DNA of 64,000 nt from Helianthus annuus. Taxonomy: Eukaryota > Streptophyta > Magnoliopsida > Asterales > Asteraceae. The notes under the pieces are model-generated. The model made no database searches and was not told the origin of the DNA. It was given only the letters and a program-made list of their open reading frames with translations. Where the stretch lies: contig NC_035448.2 in the NCBI RefSeq assembly GCF_002127325.2, positions 85,323,587 to 85,387,586 on the forward strand. The letters are read 5' to 3'. This document shows, one piece after another, positions 10,761 to 23,563 of this stretch; the stretch's first letter is position 1; each line of letters starts with the position of its first letter. Both the position numbers and the translations under genes were made by a program.

Positions 10761-13216
10761 TGTCACACCCCCAAAATCCACACGCGGAGTATCACCGCTT
10801 GGGAGCGTGACTGACCAGGATCAAGCCACCAATCATATTGAACATGTAATTAATAAGTAAAAGTAAATGCCATTCAACCACCAATATGAAAGGTGTTCAA
10901 AACATAAATATGTTATCACTGTTTAGCGGAAGCGTATAAGTAAAACCCAACACAATAAAGTATGAAATGTCATAAAGTGTTTAACGAAACATCACGATCC
11001 AAGCCCACAACGACCAGCTCCTCCCTGTGCAAGCTCCATGTATCTAACGACCTGCAAGGCATGTAACAGAGGATCAACAACTAGTTGAGCGAGTTCACAG
11101 TTTATAGTTCAGTAATTGTAGTAGTATAGTAAGCCTTGTGTTCGTTCATTATGTCATGTATCGTATTAGTTCGTATCGCGGCCCTCTAGGCATGTATGCG
11201 AAGATTAGGGAAAGTTTCCAAGTATTCTAGACTAGGTATATTTGTATCGCGGCCACCCGGCACATGTGCGAAGTTTAGTGTATAGTTCGCAGCCTTCCTA
11301 GGCATGTGTGCGAAGATTAGTCATAATATCGCGGCCAACCCCGGCGTGTGTGCGAAGATCAGTTCCATAAGTATCACTAATCTAGTCGTATCTTATCAAT
11401 AACCCATCCTCACCCGAGGACCATATAACTAAGTTCCATAAGCTAGGTAAGTACAAGTAAATAATCCAAACCCATTCCCACCCTGGGAACCCTATGCCTT
11501 GGCTGTGTGAACTCACCTTGATTTGCTCGGTATGCTAAAGTATGTGCTCAAAAAAAATCAGTCAAGTCCTATAGTTATGCGCGTATACGCGATCAGTTCA
11601 AGTTCGTAAAGTTTCACATGAAATCATTGCCACAAAGTGTTTGGTAATTAACATCATACATCACATAAACAACTAATCGTGTTCACATAATTCATGCGTC
11701 ACATCTTTGATTTCACAGTTTAGTCTGACATGGATATTAACATAATTGACACAGTTAACAGACTTAACAGAACCATCATACTAAACAGAGTTTACAACTT
11801 AACATAGTTGCATAATTAATTTAACAGAGTTAACATATCAATGGGATACTAACAGAGTTAACATATTAACGGGATACTAACAGAGTTAACATATATAACT
11901 TAATGGACATAATGGGGTTAACATATAAACATAATTAGTAAACTAAATGAGGTTACTGAAGTAACAGAGTTAACAGGTTATTGGATCAAAAACATTTAGT
12001 GGCCGAAAACTCTTGAGCCGGAATCCCTTTAAAACTCGGACCACATATATGGAATATCAAACATCGGACCAACAACCCTAGCATAAAACTCGGACATAAC
12101 ATCACCCACAAAGTCGGACCATGGGCTCCCCATTACAAAACTCGGACAGTGTGAACACCCCTCAAAAAGCTCGGACATGGGGCCACACCTTAAAACTCGG
12201 ACAGGGGTAAAACCCTTCACAAATTCGGACAAGGGGAGGGGGTTTTAAAACTCGGACAGGGGGGTGGGGGCCTTCACAAGATCGGACAAGCATTGCATGT
12301 AAAAACTTCGGACATGGGCAAACCTTATAAACTCGGACCCCTTATGTTTGTTCAAAGTTCGGACTATGATCCCTCAAAGGTCGGACTCCCCCTTTCCTCT
12401 TCAAAAGTCGGACTACCACCTCCTTAGCATAAAGGTCGGACATGTGGTATGCATAAAGAAACTCGGACATCATGCATCTATTAAAAGTCAGACATACATA
12501 ATCAACTAAAAGTCGGACTAGGGTAAAACTCAGAGTATCAATTCAAGCTATCATAAACTCAAACTCAATGTAACAGTTACGTATCGTTTATACGATCGTG
12601 AAACCCTATTTTCACATATTCACAGTGCAGTAATCTAATCAAAATCAACGATTTTAACATATGATGTATCTAATCATCAGGCAATAGATTATACAACTAG
12701 TCAATCATCATTATCACAATAATCAGAATGAATCGATAAGCAGAGAATATCATATGAAGAACTAGGGTTTAGCAATCAATCAATCAACAACTAACAATAA
12801 ACAATGATTACACAATTACCTTGGATTGATTCTAGACAGAAAGAGGAAATCAAGAGTGATGAAGAACTTGTGCTAATGATGAGGGTGATGATTGCCAGAG
12901 AAGATCAGAGAAGTGGAAGTACGTGTTTTGTTTCTTGAGTGATGATTAGTGAAAAGGGATTAGGGTTAAGAATGATTTAAGTTTCACTGTTAGCACTAAG
13001 CACCCCTAAGAGTTATTTATCACAGTTTCATCACCACATTCCATTATTTGTCAAATCTTTCACAAGTAACACATAACCACGCACAATCACAATACACTTT
13101 ATTGTATCAAAACGTATACAGTTTCATAGCAACCAATTGTGTAAATAAATAGCTAAACAAACAATGAACGTGCAATAAATGTGAAAAATAGAATCTTGGA
13201 AACTCGAGTTGTCACA
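10761..13216 (-). repeat. Element B 5' LTR
   Basis: This is the second copy of the B LTR, starting TGTCACACCC on the plus strand and ending TTGTCACA just before the TATAA duplication. It holds the same internal repeats as the other copy, with the TCGGAC array at 12033-12520. It would drive transcription leftwards into gag. Confidence 0.93.
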
Positions 13217-13221
13217 TATAA

Positions 13222-14860
13222 CCTCGGAAGGTTATTCCCTTTACAACTATGGTCACCTAATGTGTTTGGTCGGATCCTAATGATCGACCAAATGGGTCGG
13301 GTCCGAAAGTATAAGCGATTGTTTAGATCGCTTACCTTACGACCCTATATAAGCACTAAACTAAAAGTGACGAGCTAAGCATGTTAGAACATGCTTAACT
13401 AAGTTTAGAAAACAGGTTTGGTATCAAAACAAACGATTTTGATACCCACGAGTAGTTTGGTTACAAAATACGCAAGAATGCACATTTTGGCCGAAACTAC
13501 GACTCGTCACTGAGCCTAGACAACATGGTGATCAGTAGGTGTAGTCACTAGGGACTATAACCATCGTGATCACGCTCACGTTATGAAGTTCAAACGAACT
13601 TCGTGTTGACCATAAACTGGTCAACGCAGAAAGTCAAACAAAGCTTGACTTTCGGACTTGAAAAGCGAATAAAAGAACGAAAGAACACTTATGAAGGGTC
13701 CCCGAAAGCTAATCTTGATCAAGGAGCTCAGGTGTGAAGCAATGGCCTCAACTTAGAGCTTTTAGATCAGATTTGTGGGTTTTTAACCAAAAGGGGGGGG
13801 GGTATTTATAGGAAAAGCAAGACCGTTAGGATCGTTTCTTGAATATCGTGCCTCGATCTCATTCGTACACTTGTCAAAATGTTGTGGTATCAAAAAGTGA
13901 CCCCAACCCCAGAGATTGTGAAGAGGCATTGGCCTTTGGAGTGTTTGAAAGGCTGTTTACAGCCAAAAAATGAGTTTCTGCATCTGACCCCTGCTTACGA
14001 ACCGTAAAGGTGATGGCTTACGGTCCGTAAGCCATCACTTTGGCAGAATTACACTTTTGGTCCCTGTTGTGCTATAAGGCCATTTCCGACGCGTTTAAGG
14101 CCCGTTAACCCCATTTCAAAGCTCTAAAATGAAGTTAAAGTATAGGTAACTTAAAATGTGCTCAAAAATATCTCGGATGTCGGTTCGTTTGGCCATACGG
14201 TTACGATGTTCGCTTAATTACGACGGAATGCGCATAAGCGCGAAAAACGATCCAAAATGCGAGACGAATGGATTTTTCTCATGCCAAACACTAAGGCATA
14301 ATATTATAATGCTTACATAAAGTTTTGGATGTCCGGATGTATTCAGAACGTAAGTTATGCGCGAAAGTGCAAACTTATGCACTTTTGACACCTTTAGTCC
14401 CTGAATGATCCAAAAGTTTATTTTACCACACCAAACACCTCAAAGCCTATTTCTAAGATATGTAAAGGATATTTATGGTGTGTTTAACTTATGGTCATGT
14501 TCCGGAATGTCTGTTACAGTTCAAATTGGCATACTTTCGCAGTTTGTCAAGTTTAGTCCCTGTAAGCGAATTAACTTGTTTTTGCCATACCAAAGCCTTC
14601 AAAACTTATTTCTAAGTTATGTAAAGGTTATTTAAGGTATGTTAAGTATATGTTGGTGTTCCGTAGTATTTGTCGCATTAAACTGAGTACGTTTACGCAC
14701 CAGTTTGCGTATAATTCTTTAGAAAGCGATGTAGAGTTTAAAATTGAACAAAGTCAAAACATGAAAAATGTAAAATGTAACCAAACAAACATTGGGATCA
14801 AATAACATTGTTTTATTGATAACTGAACTGTTCACAATGATTTCAAGCACAAATGTTACA
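13222..14860 (-). repeat. Element A 3' LTR, part 2 (inner part)
   Basis: This continues the A LTR after element B and matches 21920-23558. It begins TGTAACATTTG in element sense, at 14860. It includes a run of G at about 13793-13801 that differs in length between the two LTRs. Nothing coding is supported. Confidence 0.93.
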
Positions 14861-14896
14861 GTCTCCCTCACTTGTGGAAATTTCGTCCCGAAATTT
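14861..14896 (-). promoter_or_regulatory. Polypurine tract and adjoining hairpin of A
   Basis: In element sense a stem AAATTTCG-GGA-CGAAATTT (14896-14878) precedes CACAAGTGAGGGAGAC, which abuts the 3' LTR. The purine-rich run would prime plus-strand synthesis. The 8-bp stem is perfect, and equivalents in B, D and F keep pairing through base changes. Confidence 0.8.
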
Positions 14897-17800
14897 ATTT
14901 AGAGGAAACTCGTGGAAAAAGATGCGGATATTTCGCCTTCATTTGATCTTTGCGTTCCCAAGTAAATTTGGGCCCACGTTTAGATTCCCAGCGAACCTTG
15001 ACCAAAGGAATGCGCTTGCGTTTAAGCCACTTGACTTCACGTTCCATGATTTCCACCGGTTTCTCAACAAATTTCAGTGTTTTATCAACACAAATTTCGT
15101 CAAGCGGTATGTGGAGGTTCTCATCAGCTAAACACCTCTTGAGATTGGACACGTGAAAGGTTGGATGAACATTTCCGAGTTCAGGAGGTAACTCAAGTCT
15201 GTAGGCTACCTTACCGATTCTTTCGACGATCTTGAATGGTCCAACGTATCTAGGTGCAAGTTTTCCTTTCTTTCCAAACCTGATCACACCTTTCCAAGGT
15301 GAGACCTTAAGTAATACATGATCACCGACTTGAAAATCCAAGGGCTTGCGTTTTAGGTCCGCGTAACTCTTTTGACGGCTTCTAGCTGCCTGCAGATTAT
15401 CACGAACTTTCTTAACCTTATCTGTTGTCTCTAAAATGAGGGCAGGTCCAGTAAGCTGAGCCTCGCCGATCTCATTCCAGCAGACTGGTGAACGACATTT
15501 TCGACCATAGAGAGCCTCGAAAGGAGCCATGTTGATGCTGGAGTGATAACTGTTATTGTAGGAGAATTCAATCAACGGAAGATGTGAATCCCAACTACCA
15601 GCAAAATCGATCACACAAGCTCTAAGCATATCCTCCAGAGTCTGGATTGTTCTTTCAGACTGACCATCCGTTTGCGGATGATAAGCTGTGCTTAGATTAA
15701 GTTGGGTCCCCATAGCAGATTGCATGGTTCTCCAAAAATGAGAAGTGAAACGAGCATCTCTGTCAGAAATGATGTTCAAAGGAACACCATGTCGAGCTAC
15801 AATCTCATCCACATAGATTTTAGCAAGTTTGACAGCAGAAAAATCCTCACGGATTGGCAAGAAATGCGCCGACTTAGTAAGACGATCAACAACTACCCAG
15901 ATGGCATCATGACCTTTCTTTGTGCGCGGGAGTTTGGTTATGAGATCCATAGTAATGTTTTCCCATTTCCAAACTGGGATCTCAGGTTGCTCCAACAAAC
16001 CAGAAGGACGCTGATGTTTAGCCTTAACCTTAAGACAAGTAAGGCATTTTGATACATATAAGGCAATGTCTTTCTTCATACCAGGCCACGAATACTGAAT
16101 ACGAAGATCCTTATACATCTTATCTGAGCCAGGATGAATAGAATAACGAGACTTATGGGCTTCATCCATAAGCAAGGTACGAAGATTATCTTGGCTTGGG
16201 ACCCACAGACGGTCCATGAAGTAATATGATCCATTGTCCTTCAGTTCGAGAGCAAGTGTTATGTGATAAGGAAATTCCCTATCCATCAAACCTTGTGAAA
16301 CACAAGATTGTTGAGCCTGAGAAATGCGGGCTTGGATATCAGATTGAGCTTGAACATCAGATTGAACACGAACACAATGAAGCTTAGTACGTTCCTTGCG
16401 ACTCAAAGCATCGGCTACGACGTTCGCCTTACCAGGATGGTAGCGAATTTCGCAGTCATAGTCGTTTAGAAGCTCCACCCAACGTCGTTGCCTCATGTTG
16501 AGTTCTTTCTGATTGAAGATATGCTGAAGACTTTTGTGGTCCGTGAAAACCACACATTTTGTACCGTACAAATAGTGTCTCCAAATCTTAAGAGCGAAGA
16601 CAACTGCACCCAACTCAAGATCATGAGTGGTGTAGTTCTTCTCATGTATCTTCAACTGCCTTGATGCGTATGCCATGACTTTGTTTCTTTGCATTAGGAC
16701 GCAGCCAAGACCTAATTTAGATGCATCGCAATAAACGACGAAATCGTCATTGCCCTCGGGCAAAGTTAGGACAGGCGCGTCGCAAAGTTTTTGTTTTAAA
16801 GTCAGGAACGCTTCCTCTTGCTTGAATCCCCAATCAAATGGCTTGTTCTTCTGAGTTAGGGCAGTTAGAGGAACTGCAATCTTCGAGAAATTTTCAATGA
16901 AGCGGCGATAATAACCCGCAAGACCAAGAAAAGAACGAACTTCAGTAGGAGGGCCCAATCCTTAATCGCACTGATCTTGGAGGGATCTACATGAATACCT
17001 TGTTCGTTGACAATATGTCCTAAGAATTGAACCTCTTTAAGCCAGAATTCACACTTGGAGAATTTGGCGAAAAGTTGCTCTTTCTTTAGGAGTTCCAAAG
17101 TAAGACGAAGATGTTGCTCATGATCAGCTCGTGTCTTAGAGTATATCAAGATGTCATCAATGAAAACGATGATGAACTTATCCAAATAAGGCTTGCAGAC
17201 CCTATTCATCAAGTCCATGAAAACAGCAGGAGCATTAGTCAAACCGAATGGCATGACTGTGAACTCATAATGTCCATAACGAGTGCGGAACGCTGTCTTT
17301 GGAATATCTTCTTCATGCACACGGAGTTGATGATATCCAGATCGCAGATCAATCTTTGAAAAATAAGAAGCGCCTTGCAATTGATCAAAGAGATCATCGA
17401 TGCGAGGTAGGGGATATCGATTCTTGATGGTGAGCTTGTTAAGCTCACGATAATCGATACACATCCTAAAAGATCCATCCTTCTTCTTGACAAAAAGAAC
17501 GGGAGCACCCCAAGGTGAAAAGCTAGGACGGATAACGCCTTTGTCAGAGAGTTCCTGAAGCTGCTTAGACAATTCTTGCATCTCAGACGGTGCAAGACGA
17601 TATGGAGCTCTGGCAATGGGAATTGCACCAGGTACGAGATCAATACGGAACTCGACTTGGCGTGCTGGGGGCAGACTAGGTAAATCTTCAGGGAATACCT
17701 CAGAATAATCCCGAACAACGGGAATATCTTGAATAGATTTACCTTTGCCCTTATCTGCTACAACATGTGCCAGAAATGCCACATAGTTCTTTCGAAGATA

Positions 17801-19426
17801 CTTCCGAGCTTTAAAACAAGACATGAGTTTGAGACCACCAGCAGGTTTCTCACCACGAACATGTAGGATCTCACCTGACGTAAGCGGCATGCGAATGATC
17901 TTCTCAAAACAAACTATCTCTGCGCGATACTTGGCTAACCAATCCATACCCATAATAACGTCGAAGCTTCCAAGTTGCATAGGCGTGAGGTCAATAGGAA
18001 AAAGATGGTTGTTAAGGTTCAATTGGCAGTTGCGGAGAACAAAATTAAGAACAATGGGTTCACTGCTCGCCACTTCTACTGTCAATGGTTTACCTAGTTT
18101 CATTCTAGACACGCGAAGCAATGGTTCAAAAGACAACGACACAAAACTCTTATCGGCACCCGAATATAAAAGAACAGATGCTGGCTGGTTATTAATAAAG
18201 AACGTACCGTTCACCACATTATCATCTGCTTGTGCCTCTTGTGCGTTCATGTTGAAGACTCGACCTCGAGCCTGAGCCTGATTCTGATTCTGGTTGGCTA
18301 GCCTTGGGCACCGGTTTCTGTAGTGGGTCAGATCTCCACAATTATAGCACGAACCAGGAGGAAAATGAGGTCGTGCAGCTTGACCCTGTTGCTGAGCAGG
18401 AGGCTGAGCAACCTGTTGAACCGGGTTCTGAACTGCCTGATTCTGAGCAAAACGACAAACACCAGCAAGATGACCTGGCTTCCCACAGTTAGTACAGATA
18501 CGGCACGGAAATTGCGGCTGATGGTGACCGTTGCATCTATTGCACAAAGGTGCATTCCCTGCATAAGGTTTCTTCGCTGGAGGCTGTGCGGGTTGGTTGG
18601 GTGCTGCCTGGTTAACCTGGGCAGTGACCGCAAAATTTTGGGAAGCCTTACGCTTCCTTGACCCCCTTGAGGAACCAGAATCCTTTCCCTTATTGTTTTG
18701 ACCTTTCTTGCTATCTTCTTGGTCAGCTGCCTGCTTCTTACCCTTGTCACCCTTTTTGTGCAGCTTTCCCTTTCGAATCTGCGACTCAGTTAGTGTCGCT
18801 GCTAACTCGATCGCCTGACGGAGTATGGTAGGGTTACTACCAGTAATGATGTCTTGTACCGAGTCAGGTAGGCCGTCGGTGTACCTTTCGATGGCCTTGT
18901 CGAGTGGGGCAACCATTGTCGGGCAAAGCAGACTCAACTCCTCAAACCTATCAATATATGCCTGGTGCTCGCCACTGTATTGTTTTAAGTCATCAAACTC
19001 TTTCTCCAAAGCTCGCTGCTCATGACGAGGACAGAACTCCCTCGTCATTAGTGCCCTAAGTTCAGCCCATGTCTGTGCTAGAGCAACTTCTGCACCGCGA
19101 TCCCTCATAACCCCGTTCCACCACGTAAGAGCCCTCTTCTGAAACACACTCGAAGAAAACTCGGCCTTGCGATGGTCAGGACACTGCACGTGACGGAATG
19201 TATTCTCAATGCTCTCGAACCATTGAAGAAGCCCAGTTGCTCCTTCGGAACCACTAAACTTGAGTGGTTTAGCCGAGTTAAAACTCTTGAAATTGCATGG
19301 AGCATTGTTGTTGTTGTTGGCTTGGTTCCATTGAGCAAAGAGATTTGGGAATTGAGCAGCCATTTGCTGCGCAATAATTTCTGCCAGTTCGGCAGTCGCT
19401 ATCTGGTTTTCGCGTCGAGGAGGCAT
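14895..19426 (-). pseudogene. gag-pol: Gag-Pol polyprotein of A, one frameshift and protease Asp lost
   Basis: The start is ATG 19426 (MPPRRENQ), because homologous Gag proteins in this window begin MPPRR. Gag covers about residues 1-400 with knuckles near 295-324 and at 360-373 ([14 protein letters not shown]). The protease motif reads YSGAD at residues 421-425 instead of DSGAD (codon TAT at 18164-18166), so its catalytic aspartate is missing. Reverse transcriptase with FIDD follows. At about 16950-16953 one C is missing (GGGCCCTCC where GGGCCCCTCC would keep frame); the rest continues in another frame from 16958 through RNase H, integrase (MDL, SDRD, GQSER) and chromodomain (KVRW...FTWERKD). 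Otherwise it is intact. Confidence 0.9.
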
Positions 19427-19427
19427 T

Positions 19428-19620
19428 CTAAAAGAGGAAAACATGAAAGGAAACGAGTGAGATGATTGGATGAAGAGAATGAGATGAAGCAAAATCAACA
19501 AAAGCAAAGATGGTGGTTTTGCATCGCAAAGCAAACAAGCGACACGCAATGTCTAGTCAAAGTAAATGGGTCAAAAATAATGTATCGCGAAGACATGTTC
19601 GCCTATAAGTGAACACTCAC
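19428..19620 (-). other. Putative 193-bp intron in the 5' leader of A
   Basis: The minus strand has a donor CTTGGG|GTGAGTG (19620) and an acceptor TTCCTCTTTTAG|A (19428), one base before the gag ATG. Element E keeps both sites (35157 and 35313) although most of the sequence between them differs. Splicing would remove upstream ATG codons. It is predicted from sequence only. Confidence 0.5.
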
Positions 19621-19961
19621 CCCAAGAGTTCCCAGGTAAGAATGACTGGTCCGATTATGTGGATTTGTACGAACACTCTAGCCTTAGACAGAAAACTCAG
19701 GGTACAGGCATTCACTCTTCCAGTTCGCACGTGTTCACACTATTAAAACCCAAAACCTTGATGAGACTTTTGAAAATTCAAAAGGGGTTCAAAACCTTAT
19801 AACAGAGGGTTCAAAACCTAGTAATCAATCATCCTAGAACAGATGATTATCTTTCAAAGCGGATTCGGAATCGATGTTCTCGTTGTGGTTATCACCTAAG
19901 GATAGGTGAAGTGCATGTTTTAAAATCTAAACACAAGATAACTTGTGTTAGGGTTCTAGAA
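19621..19961 (-). other. 5' leader of A with two hairpins
   Basis: The non-coding leader contains two short stems that are also present in E: TCACCTA/TAGGTGA at 19892-19909 and AATCATC/GATGATT at 19827-19848. They may matter for RNA packaging or dimerisation, but that is inference. No gene is seen. Confidence 0.5.
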
Positions 19962-20026
19962 AGTTATAGTCTAAGTCAAAGCATTACTAATAACCTAATT
20001 CCCTATAACTATTGGCTCTGATACCA
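19962..20026 (-). promoter_or_regulatory. Primer-binding site and adjoining stem of A
   Basis: TGGTATCAGAGCC on the minus strand (20026-20014) is complementary to initiator tRNA-Met, seven bases from the 5' LTR. Just downstream, arms AGTTATAG (20010-20003) and CTATAACT (19969-19962) form a perfect 8-bp stem around a 33-base loop. Confidence 0.85.
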
Positions 20027-20033
20027 ACTCTTC

Positions 20034-23000
20034 TGTCACACCCCGACCGCGTATAACATGCAACTGCGGCGGAAACGTCGGGGAGTGTTGAGACAGAATT
20101 ATTTGTTTCACAACCATGGCATACAAAGTTATATTTTATTTATTAAACAAGCGTGTTACATTGTCTTTAAACAGGAAATAAGAGTTTATAACATAATTAA
20201 ACTACGTCTATCTTCGTTTTATGTCTCTAAGGCACAGGTCCGCCCTAGTATCACAATCATCATCCTAAGCGGCGGCTCCTGAAAACACATGTGAAAGTAG
20301 GTACGTCAGCATAAAAATGCCTGTGAGATACATAGGTTTTGTGAAAATAGAATTTATGACTTATGTTTGTGAAAATGTTTAGTCATGAACCTTGTAATTT
20401 GCTTTGTCTTATAAATTATATGAAAAACGATAAGATCAGATGATATGTATAAATAAAATGTAAGGTTAAATGAGGGTAAAAATGAGTTTGTATAAAATAA
20501 GTTGTTTGTAAATCAATGTCTTGTGAAGAATATGTTATTTGTGTAAAATGTAATATGTCTATACTGAAATGATTTAAATAATGCTACGATAGGTAATATT
20601 ATACAAACATTTATATATAGGAAGTACCAGCGGCGTATCCACCATGTTTGTATCATATTACATACGCCACGTTACTCAAACCATTTACCCAAACCAACCA
20701 CCATGTAAATTGTTCATGTATAAATCAATTGTCAAGTGTTATTGTGTAAACCATATCAAAATGTCCATGTCTAATGTAAACCACCAAATGTGTATATCAA
20801 TGTCAATTTGTTTATGTTTAATGTAAATCATATGATGTGTATCCAAAATATCATGTATGGCATATGAAATATATCAACTAGGCTATAGGTAAAAATGCAC
20901 AAAAACAGGGTATTGAATTAAACATAGTTTAAGTCAAAGTTATGTTTTGTGGAAAAATTGCATGCTATACTAATACAAACATTTATGCGGTTTTGTGAAA
21001 ATGCATACATTCAAGCCTTTGTGACTGTGGTGATAGACCTTTAAACAAATTAAAGGTCTATATGTGTTATTGTTTATCGAATTCGGTCATTCCTTCCAAT
21101 CCAAACAAACCCGAGATTTCAGGAATGGGAGTTGTCAAGTCCTATGGTACCATTACCTACTAATGAGTGACGTAGCTAATGTTAATGAATGTACATTGTA
21201 TCATTTGAACAAACCAAATGTCATACCAAAATGTGAGCATGTGATGAATAATTGTACTAAGTATGCACACAATGGGCATACATAGCATAAAATGTAATGT
21301 AAAATAATGTACTAAGTACGCACACAATGGGCATACATAGCATAAAATGTAATGTAAAATAATGTACTAAGTACGCACACAATGGGTATACATAGCATAA
21401 AATGTAATGTAAAACAATATACTAAGTACGCACACAATGGGCAAACATAGCATAGAATGTAATGAAATCGTGTACTATAAATGTACTAATGAACATAGCA
21501 AGTATATGATGTGAGAACGGGAAGGCATGAAAGTAACAAGTAGGCACATGTGTTTCACCTCAAAACAGTTTGGAAAAACAGTAAAAGAGGGGTCTATGTA
21601 CTCACCTGAGATTGCTTTGAAGTTCTTGTATAACAACCAAATAATGCTAGAGATCACGGATATCAAACGGCACCTAATATAGGCAACTATGTTAATATAC
21701 CGGACCTAAATCGGAGGATCGGATAGTATGCGGGTTTGTAAACCAAACGAGTATGGAGACTCGTGTAATATGGTTTAACAAAGCCTTTATACTAAAATGA
21801 AACCTAACCTAAGTGCTTACGACCCATTACGACCCGTTTAGGTAGCTTATGCTACCTTAACGCGTCGTTCGCGTAAAACGCGTTTGGAACGCCTAACGTC
21901 GTGACCATAAGGTATAACCTCGGAAGGTTATTCCCTTTACAACTATGGTCACCTAATGTGTTTGGTCGGATCCTAATGATCGACCAAATGGGTCGGGTCC
22001 GAAAGTATAAGCGATTGTTTAGATCGCTTACCTTACGACCCTATATAAGCACTAAACTAAAAGTGACGAGCTAAGCATGTTAGAACATGCTTAACTAAGT
22101 TTAGAAAACAGGTTTGGTATCAAAACAAACGGTTTTGATACCCACGAGTAGTTTGGTTACAAAATACGCAAGAATGCACATTTTGGCCGAAACTACGACT
22201 CGTCACTGAGCCTAGACAACGTGGTGATCAGTAGGTGTAGTCACTAGGGACTATAACCATCGTGATCACGCTCACATTATGAAGTTCAAACGAACTTCGT
22301 GTTGACCATAAACTGGTCAACGCAGAAAGTCAAACAAAGCTTGACTTTCGGACTTGAAAAGCGAATAAAAGAACGAAAGAACACTTACGAAGGGTCCCCG
22401 AAAGCTAATCTTGATCAAGGAGCTCAGGTATGAAGCAATGGCCTCAACTTAGAGCTTTTAGATCAGATTTGTGGGTTTTTAACCAAAAGGGGGGGGGGGT
22501 ATTTATAGGAAAAGCAAGACCGTTAGGATCGTTTCTTGAATATCGTGCCTCGATCTCATTCGTACACTTGTCAAAATGTTGTGGTATCAAAAAGTGACCC
22601 CAACCCCAGAGATTGTGAAGAGGCATTGGCCTTTGGAGTGTTTGAAAGGCTGTTTACAGCCAAAAAACGAGTTTCTGCATTTGACCCCTGCTTACGGACC
22701 GTAAGGGTGATGGCTTACGGTCCGTAAGCCATCACTTTGGCAGAATTACACTTTTGGTCCCTGTTGTGCTATAAGGCCATTTCCGACGCGTTTAAGGCCC
22801 GTTAACCCCATTTCAAAGCTCTAAAATGAAGTTAAAGTATAGGTAACTTAAAATGTGCTCGAAAATATCTCGGATGTCGGTTCGTTTGGCCGTACGGTTA
22901 CGATGTTCGCTTAATTACGACGGAATGCGCATAAGCGCGAAAAACGATCCAAAATGCGAGACGAATGGATTTTTCTCATGCCAAACACTAAGGCATAATA

Positions 23001-23558
23001 TTATAATGCTTACATAAAGTTTTGGATGTCCGGATGTATTCAGAACGTAAGTTATGCGCGAAAGTGCAAACTTATGCACTTTTGACACCTTTAGTCCCTG
23101 AATGATCCAAAAGTTTATTTTACCACACCGAACACCTCAAAGCCTATTTCTAAGCTATGTAAAGGATATTTATGGTGTGTTTAACTTATGGTCATGTTTC
23201 GGAATGTCTGTTACAGTTCAAATTGGCATACTTTCGCAGTTTGTCAAGTTTAGTCCCTGTAAGCGAATTAACTTGTTTTTGCCATACCAAAGCCTTCAAA
23301 ACTTTTTTCTAAGTTATGTAAAGGTTATTTAAGGTATGTTAAGTATATGTTGGTGTTCCGGAGTATTTTTCGCATTAAACTGAGTACGTTTACGCACCAG
23401 TTTGCGTATAATTCTCCAGAAAGCGATGTAGAGTTTAAAATTGAACAAAAGTCAAAACCTGAAAAATGTAAAACATAACCAAACAAACATTGGGATCAAA
23501 TAACATTGTTTTATTGATAACTGAACTGTTCACAATGATTTCAAGCACAAATGTTACA
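20034..23558 (-). repeat. Element A 5' LTR (complete, 3525 bp)
   Basis: It runs from TGTCACACCCC on the plus strand to ATGTTACA and is followed by the TSD AAAAC at 23559-23563. It contains the TATA block at 20571-20645, the 56-bp repeat array at about 21252-21470 and the empty site for element B near 21915. No coding region is supported. Confidence 0.95.
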
Positions 23559-23563
23559 AAAAC

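Larger units (their letters stand above)
3159..13216 (-). mobile_element. Element B: full-length Ty3/gypsy Tekay-type chromovirus nested in A
   Basis: The element reads on the minus strand. The 3' LTR is 3159-5616 (2458 bp), the internal region 5617-10760, and the 5' LTR 10761-13216 (2456 bp). The TSD TATAA is at 3154-3158 and 13217-13221, and the 5' LTR of A shows the uninterrupted site GGTATAACCTCGG near 21913, so the insertion is proven from the sequence. The LTR ends are TGTGACAACTCG and GGGGGTGTGACA. Gag-Pol is in one reading frame with a single amber codon, plus a probable intron in gag. It is the most nearly intact element of the window. Confidence 0.96.
1275..23558 (-). mobile_element. 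Element A: full-length Ty3/gypsy Tekay-type chromovirus (interrupted by B)
   Basis: This LTR retrotransposon reads on the minus strand. Its 5' LTR is 20034-23558, the internal region 14861-20033, and its 3' LTR is 1275-3158 plus 13222-14860, split by element B. The TSD AAAAC occurs at 1270-1274 and 23559-23563. The primer site for initiator tRNA-Met is at 20014-20026 and the polypurine tract is next to 14861. Gag-Pol is almost intact, with one frameshift and one protease active-site change. The LTR lengths (3523 and 3525 bp after removing B) and their high similarity indicate a recent insertion. A chromodomain at the end of Pol places it among chromoviruses. Confidence 0.95.
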
